Assembly (NCBI RefSeq): GCF_014207095.1 | Contig: NZ_JACHBG010000003.1 | Location: 372,001 to 436,000, forward strand | DNA: 64,000 nucleotides | Origin: Martinezella lusitana | GTDB taxonomy: Bacteria > Pseudomonadota > Alphaproteobacteria > Rhizobiales > Rhizobiaceae | Direction: 5' to 3' | In this document: one piece after another, positions 9,454 through 17,645 of the stretch | Numbering within the stretch: position 1 is the stretch's first letter | How the letters are laid out: every line of letters begins with the position of its first letter | Position numbers and translations under genes: made by a program | Notes under the pieces: model-generated | Databases searched by the model: none | What the model was told of the DNA's origin: nothing | What the model saw: only the letters and a program-made list of their open reading frames with translations

Positions 9454-9834
9454 TTATTTCGGAAGCTGCGCGCCGGCCTGGTTCACAGCGTTCGCGATGG
9501 TTTCGCAGAACTGCTTTTCGGTCACGTTCTGCGCCTTCGCCGAGGCGGGGAGATCCTGACTTATGCCCATGGCGGAAATCTTGCCCTTTGCACCCTCTGC
9601 TTCTGCTGCATCGCCCTTCGCCGTGTCCGAAGGTGCGGGGATGAGGGCGACCATCTTTGTCTGGATCGCGATCGCTGAGCCATCTATATGGCCGCTGGTC
9701 TGGCAATATTTCAGGATGCCGAGCTGGTTGCGTGCGGAATTGTACGCCATTTCCATCTGGTCGCTTGTCGCCTGCGCAAATACCGGCGCGGCAAATCCAA
9801 GGGTTGCAATGCCGGTCAGAATGATCTTTCGCAT
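9454..9834 (-). CDS. Small secreted protein of unknown function
   Basis: 126 residues: a clear Sec signal peptide (MRKIILTGIATLGFAAPVFA, cleavage likely after AFA or AQA), then a short mostly helical mature part with two cysteines (KYCQTSG and KQFCETI) that could form a disulfide. Similar short rhizobial proteins are sometimes labelled pore-forming ESAT-6 family; I recall this label but cannot verify it here. It stands alone, with no operon partner. Confidence 0.75.
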   Translation of the reverse strand: MRKIILTGIATLGFAAPVFAQATSDQMEMAYNSARNQLGILKYCQTSGHIDGSAIAIQTKMVALIPAPSDTAKGDAAEAEGAKGKISAMGISQDLPASAKAQNVTEKQFCETIANAVNQAGAQLPK

Positions 9835-10042
9835 ATAAAACTCCTGATTGCTTCAATATGCGGGGATTTATCCTCGATCACCCCGAAGGCAAGGCACCCA
9901 CGAACAAAAAAGTTCCGCTTTCAGCAACCTGTGCGTTTTTTTGAGGATACTCGGATCGGATCTTGGCGAGATCGGACACCCCACTGAGGTTGCATTGGCG
10001 TTCGCGAGCGGTTCGGCTTGCACGGCGTCATACGTGGTGCCG

Positions 10043-10071
10043 GAAGCGAGGAGGGCAGGCCTCCTCGCTTC
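10043..10071 (-). terminator. Hairpin terminator of the MBL/ABC operon
   Basis: GAAGCGAGGAGG at 10043-10054 and CCTCCTCGCTTC at 10060-10071 form a perfect 12-bp stem with a 5-base loop, starting 10 bases beyond the stop codon of the binding-protein gene. The stem is strong, but no T-run follows on the minus strand, so it may be a terminator or a 3'-end stabiliser. Confidence 0.55.
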
Positions 10072-10080
10072 GTTGCGGTT

Positions 10081-11130
10081 TTACTTGGTTTCGATCACAT
10101 TCCAGCCGTCGACGATGGCCTTGATGGCAGTCGAGAAGCTCTTCACGTCCGTCGGGAAATGCACCTTGGCATAGCTCTCCTTCGGCAGCATCGCGCCCGC
10201 GACGTCCTTGGGCAGTTCGACATCGCGGGTCGGATGTGCATGGCCCTTGGCAAGCAGGATCTGACCTTCATCGGAGAACAGGAAGTCGAGCGCGCCCTTG
10301 GCGGCGTTCGGGTGCGGGGCGACGGCGCTCATATATTGGGCGAAGAGCATGCCGACCGTTCCGTCTGTCGGGATGATGACCTTCAGCGGCAAGCCGGTTG
10401 CGTCGCGCTTGGCCTGGCCGTCGAAATCGTAAACCAGCGATATCGGGCATTCGCCCTTCTGGATCGATGCGACGTTGAGGACGACGCCCTTGCGCAGGTT
10501 GCCGCTGTCGCGCAGCTGCTTGAACCAGTCGAGACCGGGCTGAATATTCGCTTCGCTGCCGCCATTGGCGAGTGCTGCAGCAAGAACCGAGGCCGTTGCA
10601 TAGGTGGAGACGCGCGGATCGCGGCTGCAAACCATGTCCTTGTATTCGGGCTTCAGCAGGTCATTCCACGATGCCGGCGCCGTCTTGACCTGATCGGTAT
10701 TGACGAGAAATGCGATCGCGCCCCAGTAGGATGCAGCCCAATGACCTTCCGGATCCTTGAACTGCGGCTTGATGCGATCCCAATTGGCGTTCTTGTAGCT
10801 GCCTGCCAGCTTCTCATCGAGCAGCCGACCGACGAAATCATAGCCGATATCGGCGATATCCATGACGGGAGCGCTCTTTTCAGCCAGCAGATGGGTGATC
10901 TGTTCGCCCGATGTCATGTCGGTATCGACATGTTCGACGCCATACTTCTTTTCGATTTCCGTGAAGATGGTGCCCAGGTTGACCCAATCGTCCGACATTC
11001 CATAGGAGACGAGCTTGCCTTCCTGTTTGGCACCGGCAACGACGGCTGGCGCGCTCTCGGCGAGAGCGAAGCTTGCGCTGGTGCAGAGCAGGGCGACGCT
11101 GAGAGTATATTTTACGGCTTTTGCAATCAC
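10081..11130 (-). CDS. ABC substrate-binding protein, iron/phosphonate/polyamine type
   Basis: 349-residue periplasmic binding protein. The start is GTG at 11130, preceded by AAAGGA and opening the signal peptide VIAKAVKYTLSVALLCTS; the longer frame runs into the permease gene. The mature part begins APAVVAGAKQEGKLVSYG, a pattern seen in the SBP_bac_6/13 group that includes ferric-iron and 2-aminoethylphosphonate binding proteins. It is the last gene of a four-gene minus-strand operon (MBL hydrolase, permease, permease, this), one base after the preceding stop. No ATPase is present. Substrate unknown. Confidence 0.88.
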   Translation of the reverse strand: MIAKAVKYTLSVALLCTSASFALAESAPAVVAGAKQEGKLVSYGMSDDWVNLGTIFTEIEKKYGVEHVDTDMTSGEQITHLLAEKSAPVMDIADIGYDFVGRLLDEKLAGSYKNANWDRIKPQFKDPEGHWAASYWGAIAFLVNTDQVKTAPASWNDLLKPEYKDMVCSRDPRVSTYATASVLAAALANGGSEANIQPGLDWFKQLRDSGNLRKGVVLNVASIQKGECPISLVYDFDGQAKRDATGLPLKVIIPTDGTVGMLFAQYMSAVAPHPNAAKGALDFLFSDEGQILLAKGHAHPTRDVELPKDVAGAMLPKESYAKVHFPTDVKSFSTAIKAIVDGWNVIETK

Positions 11131-11131
11131 G

Positions 11132-11980
11132 CTATTGGTCCTTTGCTTTGGAGGTAGTGAGACGGGGACGTTCCGAGCGATGAGCGGACGTCGTGAGAAT
11201 GCCGAGCGAGATGAGCCAGGCACATGCGAAACTGATGAGGGCCAGCGCGCTCGCCTGGCGCGCGTCGAAGCGGGTGAATTCGACGAGGTAGATCGGGAAT
11301 GTCTTGAACCGCGTGCCGATGAGCAGACTGGCAAGCGCGAACTCGACAAAGGCCGCGGAAAAGACCAGCAGGCTTCCGTTGACCACGCCGCTGCGGATAT
11401 TCGGCAGAATAACGGACAGAAATGTCCAGGTCTGGCCGGCGCCCAGGCTGTTTGCCGCTTCCGAAAGCGTGCGGGTATCGATCGCCTCAAGGGCATTCAT
11501 GACTGGCCGGTACATGAAGGGCAGAGTGATCACGACATAGGCGAAGACCAGAAGAACAGGCGAGCTGGCAAGCGACAGGGGTGCTGCGCCATAGAGCCTG
11601 ATCAGACCTAAGGCAAGGACTGCCGCCGGGAAGCCGAACGGGATGATGGTCAATATTTCCATCAGAGCCTTTGCGCGCGGCAGCTTCGCGTGAACCCAGT
11701 AGGCGGTAGGGACCACGAGGGCGAGGGAAGCTAGAACGCTGGCGCCGGAGATATAGACCGAGTTGAACAGGGAGGTTCTGAAAGCCGTCTTTGCCGTGAC
11801 TTTGCTCCACCAATCCAGGGTGAAGCCTTCCGGCCAGATCGAGCGATCCCAGCGCACGGAAATCGAAAACAGGGCTGTTGCCAGGATCGGCACGATCATG
11901 AACAGCAGGAAGAGGGTGATCACGGTGATCTGCGCCAGCGACGACGCACTGACCCTGTTGGTCGCGTTCGGCGTGCTCAT
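11132..11980 (-). CDS. ABC transporter permease (second permease of MBL operon)
   Basis: 282-residue inner-membrane permease of the BPD_transp_1 superfamily, with about six hydrophobic segments and an EAA-type loop (EAANSLGAGQTWTFLSVILP) near two-thirds of its length. The start at 11980 is an ATGA overlap with the stop of the upstream permease, indicating translational coupling. It resembles the C subunit of polyamine/phosphonate-type importers. With the first permease it forms the channel for the adjacent binding protein. Confidence 0.9.
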   Translation of the reverse strand: MSTPNATNRVSASSLAQITVITLFLLFMIVPILATALFSISVRWDRSIWPEGFTLDWWSKVTAKTAFRTSLFNSVYISGASVLASLALVVPTAYWVHAKLPRAKALMEILTIIPFGFPAAVLALGLIRLYGAAPLSLASSPVLLVFAYVVITLPFMYRPVMNALEAIDTRTLSEAANSLGAGQTWTFLSVILPNIRSGVVNGSLLVFSAAFVEFALASLLIGTRFKTFPIYLVEFTRFDARQASALALISFACAWLISLGILTTSAHRSERPRLTTSKAKDQ

Positions 11981-12831
11981 GATGCGATCTTCCTCGCATT
12001 GCGCACCAGAAGCTGGTGGGCAGCGACGCACAGCGCCATGATCAGTAGCGAAAGAACGGCAATGGCGTCAGCCAGCGCCGGCTCCAGCTGCACTTCTCCG
12101 CGAATGAGCGCAGCAATCTGGATGGTGACGAGATTGATCGACGAGCCGGTCAGGGTCCACGCCGTCGCATAGGCGCCGAACGCATTGGCAAAGAGCAGAA
12201 AGAAGCTGCTGACGAGGCTTGGCGACAAGATCGGAAGCGCGACCATGCGCCAGTAGAGAATAGGTTTGGCTCCGAGAATGGCCGCAGCCTCCGCCCATTC
12301 CTGGCGCAAGCCCTGGAAGGAAGGGATCAGCAACAGGATCGCCAGCGGTATCTGAAAATAGAGATAGGCGACGACGAGGCCGCCCAGCGAATAGATGCGG
12401 AAGCCGGGATAAAGGTCGATGCCGATCTGCTTCAGCAGCAGCGTGACAATCCCAGTCGAGCCGAGCGTTATGACGAACGCGAAGGCAAGCGGCGCCCCGC
12501 CGAAATTGGCAGTTACATCGGCAAGCGCGGTAAGGCTGTTCTTCACCAGCGGGCTGCGGCTGTTGACGATCAGATGGGCAACAACGGCGCCAGCGATCGT
12601 ACCGGCCGCAGCCGTTGCGAGCGACAGCCCGATGCTGTTGACGAAGGCGGCGACAATGGCCGGGTTCAAGGCCCTGGCGAAATTGTCGAGCGAGATGACA
12701 TCCTTCGTCGTCAGCGCCGATTTCACCAGCATCATCAGCGGAGCGATTTCGAAGGCAACTATGAAAGCCAGAAAGGGTGCCAGCCCAAGCCATGCCCAGG
12801 ATAGCCGCCGGTCGCCGCCCGACCTCAGCAT
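11977..12831 (-). CDS. ABC transporter permease (first permease of MBL operon)
   Basis: 284-residue inner-membrane permease with an N-terminal membrane helix (WAWLGLAPFLAFIVAFEIAPL) and an EAA loop (EWAEAAAILGAKPILYWRMV). Its start overlaps the end of the MBL hydrolase gene by 7 bases and its end overlaps the next permease by 4, so all are co-translated. It resembles the B-type permease of polyamine/phosphonate/iron importers. Confidence 0.9.
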   Translation of the reverse strand: MLRSGGDRRLSWAWLGLAPFLAFIVAFEIAPLMMLVKSALTTKDVISLDNFARALNPAIVAAFVNSIGLSLATAAAGTIAGAVVAHLIVNSRSPLVKNSLTALADVTANFGGAPLAFAFVITLGSTGIVTLLLKQIGIDLYPGFRIYSLGGLVVAYLYFQIPLAILLLIPSFQGLRQEWAEAAAILGAKPILYWRMVALPILSPSLVSSFFLLFANAFGAYATAWTLTGSSINLVTIQIAALIRGEVQLEPALADAIAVLSLLIMALCVAAHQLLVRNARKIAS

Positions 12832-13619
12832 TGCGCCACCGTTCCGTCGACGGCGATGGTCACCAGGCCGGCATAATGCGCGCCGATATCAGCTCGGATC
12901 CTGTCATGATCTGTCGTGGGATAGGTGTGTGTGACAATGAGGTGCCTGACACCTGCCGCTGCGGCAATGCGCCCGACCGCATCCGAGGTGAAGTGGTCTG
13001 TCGTAGGGTATCCCTTTTCGAAGGAGCATTCGCAAAGGAACATGTCCGCCTGACGCGCGATCTTGATCATCGCATCCATATCGGCGGCATCGCCGGAATA
13101 GACGAATACGCCGTTCTCGGTTTCGAGGCGGAAGGCCAGGCTGTTTGACGTGTGTCCAGTGAGGCAGGTTTCCACCGTCAGTCCGGCAATCTCGTGCCGG
13201 CCGACCTCAAGCTCGATAACCTCGACCGCATAGGTTTGCGGCACGGCGTCTCTGAAGATCGCAAGCAACTCGGTGATGAAGGCTTTCAGGCCGCGGCAGC
13301 CGGCGATGGTCAGCGTTTGCGTGCGGCTCCATCCCGGTGTTGCCTCAAGCGCCTGCAACAGCGTCACAAGATCGAGCGTGTGGTCCGGATGCAGATGCGA
13401 AATAAAGATCGTCTGTAGGTCGCGATAATCCAGTCCGGCCAAGGCGAGACGAGCAAGCGCACCCGGACCCATATCGAACACGACAGTTCTGTCCGCGATC
13501 TCAAGCGCGTGGCAGGACGTGCTCAGCCCGCGCGCCGGCAGAATTGTTCCCGCTCCAGCGACAGTAAGCTTCAATGTGTGATCGTTGCGCGATACGCTCG
13601 CGTGGCTTGTCTCTGTCAT
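12825..13619 (-). CDS. Metallo-beta-lactamase-fold hydrolase (RNase Z/PhnP-like)
   Basis: 264 residues. The metal-binding motif SHLHPDHTLD (HxHxDH), the later LTGH histidine, the bridging aspartate in YSGDAADMD and the terminal VTHTYP histidine are all present, so the dinuclear site looks intact. The architecture is that of the ElaC/PhnP branch of phosphodiesterases rather than true beta-lactamases; there is no signal peptide, so it acts in the cytoplasm. It is the first gene of the operon with two permeases and a binding protein, which suggests it processes the imported compound, possibly a phosphodiester or phosphonate ester (inference). Confidence 0.85.
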   Translation of the reverse strand: MTETSHASVSRNDHTLKLTVAGAGTILPARGLSTSCHALEIADRTVVFDMGPGALARLALAGLDYRDLQTIFISHLHPDHTLDLVTLLQALEATPGWSRTQTLTIAGCRGLKAFITELLAIFRDAVPQTYAVEVIELEVGRHEIAGLTVETCLTGHTSNSLAFRLETENGVFVYSGDAADMDAMIKIARQADMFLCECSFEKGYPTTDHFTSDAVGRIAAAAGVRHLIVTHTYPTTDHDRIRADIGAHYAGLVTIAVDGTVAQC

Positions 13620-14098
13620 GCCTCTTCAACCCATTTTTGAAAGCAGGGGCGTTTAACCACGCGAGAGTGACAGGCAGGTGACAATAATAATATTATTCAT
13701 ACTATTTAGGTTTTAGAACATCGCCGATGCGCGTGTCCGCTTGAGGCGAACATCGGAGACCCTTGAAAAATGACGGAAGTCAGCGGGTCGATCTACCCGA
13801 TGCAACGCGCGAAACCCGGCGCAAGAGCGCATCGCCGCTTCTCAATCGCGATCGGGTATGGGGGCATTCCGGGCGCCGCATATTCGTGTGATCCCACGTA
13901 CGGGCCAGGTCACTTAGCCGGCGAGGTGGCTGGATCAGGTGTTAGGCCGGCGAGACATCAAGTTGCTGACTAAACGAAAGTTTGCGGATGTTATTTCAAC
14001 GGTCTCGCGAAAAATAGAAGACTAATTCCATAGTCTATATTGGATTGGTCGGGTGGCTTCTATAGCCTTGAGCGGCATTCGGTTTTCGAGGGATTTCA
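13620..14098. promoter_or_regulatory. Divergent promoter region between MBL operon and peptide-importer cassette
   Basis: 479 bases with no supported gene. AATAATATTATT at 13686-13697 is a perfect 12-bp palindrome in an AT-rich patch upstream of the MBL operon. AGACTA at 14019-14024 and TAGTCT at 14031-14036 form an inverted repeat about 60 bases before the peptide-binding-protein gene. Both are candidate operators or promoter elements; the binding protein is unknown. Confidence 0.4.
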
Positions 14099-15733
14099 AT
14101 GACGATCGCAGCCAATTTCAAGGCGTTTACTCTGGCTGCCGGCCTTTCCTTGCTTGCCTCATCGGTCGCGTTTTCTGCCGATGAGAGCAAGCCGGTACAG
14201 GGCGGCACGCTGATTTACCTGGAGCAGCAGGCCCATACCAATCTCTATCCGCCAGCCGGCGGCTTCTACCCGAACGGCGGCATTCTGAACCAGATCACTG
14301 ACAAGCTGACCTATCAGAACCCGAAGACGCTGCAGATCGAGCCCTGGGTTGCCGAATCCTGGACTGTAAACGACAGGGCCACGGAATATACCTTCAAGAT
14401 CCGCAAGGGCGTGACCTTTTCCGATGGAACACCCGTCGATGCCAATGCCGTCGCCAAGAACTACGATACGTTCGGTCTCGGCAACAAGGATCTGAAGCAG
14501 CCGGTTTCCGAGGTGATCAACAATTACGATCGCAGCGAGGTCGTCGACCCATACACCGTCAAGTTCTACTTCAAGAAGTCGTCGCCCGGCTTCCTTCAGG
14601 GAACGTCGGTCATCGGTTCTGGGCTCGTCTCGTTGAAAACGCTTGCCTTGCCTTTCGACCAGCTGGGCGATGCGACGAAAATCATCGGCTCCGGTCCCTT
14701 CGTTGTCGAGAGCGAGACGCTCGGCAAGCAGCTCTCGCTGAAGGCGCGCGCCGACTACAACTGGGGTCCAGCCAGGTTCGAGCATCAGGGCCGCGCCTAT
14801 CTCGACGGCATCAAATATATCATCACCGGCGAAGACAGCGTACGTATTGGTGCGTTGCTTTCCGGCCAGGCCGATTTCATCCGCCAGCTTCAGGCCTATG
14901 ACGAAAAGCAGGTCAGCGATCAGAGCTTTGCAATCTATGCCGCGCCCACGCGCGGGGTGAACGATAGCGTTGCTTTTCGGCCGGATAATCCGCTTGTTGC
15001 CGACCTCAAGGTGCGTCAGGCACTGCTGCACGCCACCGACAGCAAGGAGATCGTCGACACGCTGTTTTCGGCCAATTATCCGCAGGCGAAGTCGGTGATA
15101 TCGTCGGCAGCTGCCGGATACGAAGATCTGTCCTCCAAGCTGACGCACGACCAGGCGCTCGCCGAGAAGCTGCTCGATGAAGCAGGCTGGACGAAGGGTA
15201 CAGGCGGTGTGCGACAGAAGGACGGAAAGCCGCTGTCGCTCGCCGTCTATGAATCGCTGCCGCAGCCGCAAAACAAGGCGGTCCTGCAGCTCGTCGCCCA
15301 GCAATGGGCCAAGGTTGGCGTCAAGCTTCAGGTGCTTGCCGGCACCTCGGGCAATCTGGTCACGGACAATGTCGATCCGGCAAAGACGCCGCTGGTCGTC
15401 GCCGAAGTCGGCCGCGCCGATCCCGACGTCATCAAGAGCCAGTTCTATCCGAAGAACCGCGACGCGCTTCTCCAGAAAGGCGGCCTCAACGCCAAGGCAA
15501 CCTTCTCTGACGACAAGCTGAACGGCCTTCTGGAAGCCATCGCCTCGGAGACGGATAGCGACAAGCGTCTGGCGGCGGCGAAGGCCGCGCAAGCCTATCT
15601 GCTGGATGCCGCCTATGTCATCCCCTTCTTCGAGGAGCCGCAGGTTTTTGCCGGTGCTCCCTACGTCAAGGGTGTGGCCTTCGAAGCCGTCGGCCGGCCG
15701 TCCTTCTACAATGTCTGGCTTGCCGCACACTGA
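14099..15733 (+). CDS. Peptide/nickel-type ABC substrate-binding protein of the monooxygenase cassette
   Basis: 544-residue SBP_bac_5 family periplasmic protein. A signal peptide ends near VAFSADE; the mature part has YLEQQAHTNLYPPAGGFYPNGG, then the family-typical WVAESWTVNDRATEYTFKIR and GVTFSDGTPVDANAV. It heads an operon with two permeases, a double ATPase, a luciferase-like monooxygenase and two AhpD-like proteins. I recall this gene set being recognised in protein-family databases (the KPN_01854 group) without a known function. The substrate is probably not a simple peptide. Confidence 0.92.
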   Translation: MTIAANFKAFTLAAGLSLLASSVAFSADESKPVQGGTLIYLEQQAHTNLYPPAGGFYPNGGILNQITDKLTYQNPKTLQIEPWVAESWTVNDRATEYTFKIRKGVTFSDGTPVDANAVAKNYDTFGLGNKDLKQPVSEVINNYDRSEVVDPYTVKFYFKKSSPGFLQGTSVIGSGLVSLKTLALPFDQLGDATKIIGSGPFVVESETLGKQLSLKARADYNWGPARFEHQGRAYLDGIKYIITGEDSVRIGALLSGQADFIRQLQAYDEKQVSDQSFAIYAAPTRGVNDSVAFRPDNPLVADLKVRQALLHATDSKEIVDTLFSANYPQAKSVISSAAAGYEDLSSKLTHDQALAEKLLDEAGWTKGTGGVRQKDGKPLSLAVYESLPQPQNKAVLQLVAQQWAKVGVKLQVLAGTSGNLVTDNVDPAKTPLVVAEVGRADPDVIKSQFYPKNRDALLQKGGLNAKATFSDDKLNGLLEAIASETDSDKRLAAAKAAQAYLLDAAYVIPFFEEPQVFAGAPYVKGVAFEAVGRPSFYNVWLAAH

Positions 15734-15792
15734 GTATCTCCTGCAGCCCGTCCACAGGCCGGGCTGCATTTTCGTAACGACAGGCCACTCGC

Positions 15793-16734
15793 ATGACGAA
15801 ATACATCTTAACAAGGATCGGACAGTCGCTACTGGTTTTGTGGGCGGCCTTCACCGTTTCGTTCGTGCTGCTGCAATCGATGCCGGGCGATGCGATCCTG
15901 ATCAAGTTTCAGAGTCCCGACTATGGGCTGAGCCCCGAGCAGCTTGCCGACATCAGGGCTGCCTATGGAGCCGATGGATCTATGCTGCAGCAATATATCC
16001 ATACGGTGTGGAGCTTCCTGTCTGGAAACTTCGGCTACTCGTTGCAGGCGGGTGTTTCCGTAAGTTCGCAGCTTGCCGTCAGCCTGCCGTCCACCTTGCT
16101 GCTTGCCGGCTTCAGCTTTCTGCTCGCTGCAGTCCTTGCCGTCGTCATCGCCATCCTGGCCAATCTATCGGGCTTCGGCTGGCTGCGTGGTTTCATGCAA
16201 TCACTGCCGTCACTGTTCATATCCGTGCCGACATTCTGGCTCGGCATCATGTTCATTCAGATCTTTTCGTTTCGCCTAAGGCTGGTGCCGGTTATCGATC
16301 CCGGTCCATGGCAGGGACTGATCCTGCCGATCTTGACGGTTGCCGTGCCGATCTCCGCGCCGCTTGCGCAGATCATCCTGCGAAACATTGATGAGGTTCT
16401 GACGCGCCCGTTTATTTCCGTGGCGCGTGCCAAAGGTGCTTCGCATGGACAGGTGCTGTGGCGTCATGTCGCCAAGAATACGCTGCTTCCGGTGCTAACG
16501 GTCGCGGGCCTGTTGTTCGGCGAGCTGATCGCTGGGGCGGTCGTTACCGAAACGGTCTTCGGGCTGAACGGCATCGGCAATCTGACAAAACATGCGGTCG
16601 ATGCACAGGACGTCGCTGTGCTGCAGGCGATCGTTGTGATTTCGGCGGCCGCCTTCGTCACGATCAACCTGATCGTCGACTTGCTATATCCGATCCTCGA
16701 TCCGCGCCTGAAAGCAAGGCTTGGAGCCAACTGA
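15793..16734 (+). CDS. DppB-type ABC permease
   Basis: 313-residue inner-membrane permease beginning MTKYILTRIGQSLLVLWAAF, the classic DppB/OppB N-terminus, with MPGDA in the first periplasmic region and an EAA loop near FISVARAKGASHGQVLWRHV. Its stop overlaps the start of the next permease (TGATG at 16732-16736). Second gene of the operon, 59 bases after the binding protein. Confidence 0.94.
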   Translation: MTKYILTRIGQSLLVLWAAFTVSFVLLQSMPGDAILIKFQSPDYGLSPEQLADIRAAYGADGSMLQQYIHTVWSFLSGNFGYSLQAGVSVSSQLAVSLPSTLLLAGFSFLLAAVLAVVIAILANLSGFGWLRGFMQSLPSLFISVPTFWLGIMFIQIFSFRLRLVPVIDPGPWQGLILPILTVAVPISAPLAQIILRNIDEVLTRPFISVARAKGASHGQVLWRHVAKNTLLPVLTVAGLLFGELIAGAVVTETVFGLNGIGNLTKHAVDAQDVAVLQAIVVISAAAFVTINLIVDLLYPILDPRLKARLGAN

Positions 16735-17645
16735 TGACGAATTTCTATACAGCGGATCTCCATCGCCCGCTCGAACATGCCGATGCTCTGGAAAGCCTGT
16801 CGGCGCAGCCGGCCCGCGAAGACGCCCGGCCGCTTGCGCGCCGCTTTTCGCTTCCTTTCCGGCCGAGCTTGCTTCTTGCCATATTCATATTGACTGTGGC
16901 CGTCCTGTGGGCGCTTTTTCCCGGCGTCTTCACGAGTTACAGTCCGGTGGAAGGCCTGCCCGGCCAACATCTGAAGGCGCCAAGCGCCGCCCATATTCTC
17001 GGTACCGATGCGCTTGGCCGCGATCTATTTGCTCGCATCGTCTATGGCTCCATCCACTCCCTGTCCGGAGCACTCGCGGCTGTGGGCATCGCGCTCGTCA
17101 TCGGTACGGTGCTGGGCGTACTGGCGGGATCGCTCGACGGCCGGATCGAAACGGTGATCATGCGCATCGTCGATGTGATGCTGTCGATCCCCGATCTGCT
17201 GTTGTCGCTCAGCATCATCGTTCTTCTCGGCTTCGGTACCGTCAATGCCGCCATCGCCGTCGGCTGCACCCTGATTGCCAAGTTTGCGCGCCTGGTTCGC
17301 TCGGAAGTCGTCACGATTCGGCGAAGCGACTATGTCGAGGCTGCGTTCGGCAGCGGCGGCACGTTTGTCCGCGTGCTGTGGCGCCATATTCTTCCGAACT
17401 CGCTGACGTCAGTGATCGCCTTCGCCGCACTGCAATCCGGCTGGGCCATCCTCCAGCTGTCGACGCTCGGATTTCTTGGCTATGGGGCGCCGCCGCCGAC
17501 ACCGGAATGGGGTCTGCTGATCGCGGAGGGGCGCAACTACATCGCGACTGCCTGGTGGCTGACGACGGCGCCCGGCCTCGTCGTCGTGCTCGTGGTGATC
17601 TCGATCAACCGCATCAGCCGTTCGATTGCGGAGATTGGCAAATGA
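16734..17645 (+). CDS. DppC-type ABC permease
   Basis: 303-residue permease. A hydrophilic N-terminus precedes the first membrane helix (SLLLAIFILTVAVLWALF), then the DppC-typical HILGTDALGRDLFARIVYG and the EAA loop DYVEAAFGSGGTFVRVLWRHI. The start at 16734 is fixed by translational overlap with the DppB-type gene; the longer frame reads through that gene and is a shadow. Its stop overlaps the ATPase start by 4 bases. Confidence 0.94.
   Translation: MTNFYTADLHRPLEHADALESLSAQPAREDARPLARRFSLPFRPSLLLAIFILTVAVLWALFPGVFTSYSPVEGLPGQHLKAPSAAHILGTDALGRDLFARIVYGSIHSLSGALAAVGIALVIGTVLGVLAGSLDGRIETVIMRIVDVMLSIPDLLLSLSIIVLLGFGTVNAAIAVGCTLIAKFARLVRSEVVTIRRSDYVEAAFGSGGTFVRVLWRHILPNSLTSVIAFAALQSGWAILQLSTLGFLGYGAPPPTPEWGLLIAEGRNYIATAWWLTTAPGLVVVLVVISINRISRSIAEIGK

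Noticed and set aside
10018..11157. 379-codon plus-strand open frame opposite the iron/phosphonate-type binding protein
   Set aside because: Shadow of the minus-strand gene; no family and no ribosome-binding site.
14159..15814. 551-codon minus-strand open frame opposite the peptide-binding protein
   Set aside because: Antisense shadow; no domain, and the plus strand has a signal peptide and SBP_bac_5 motifs.
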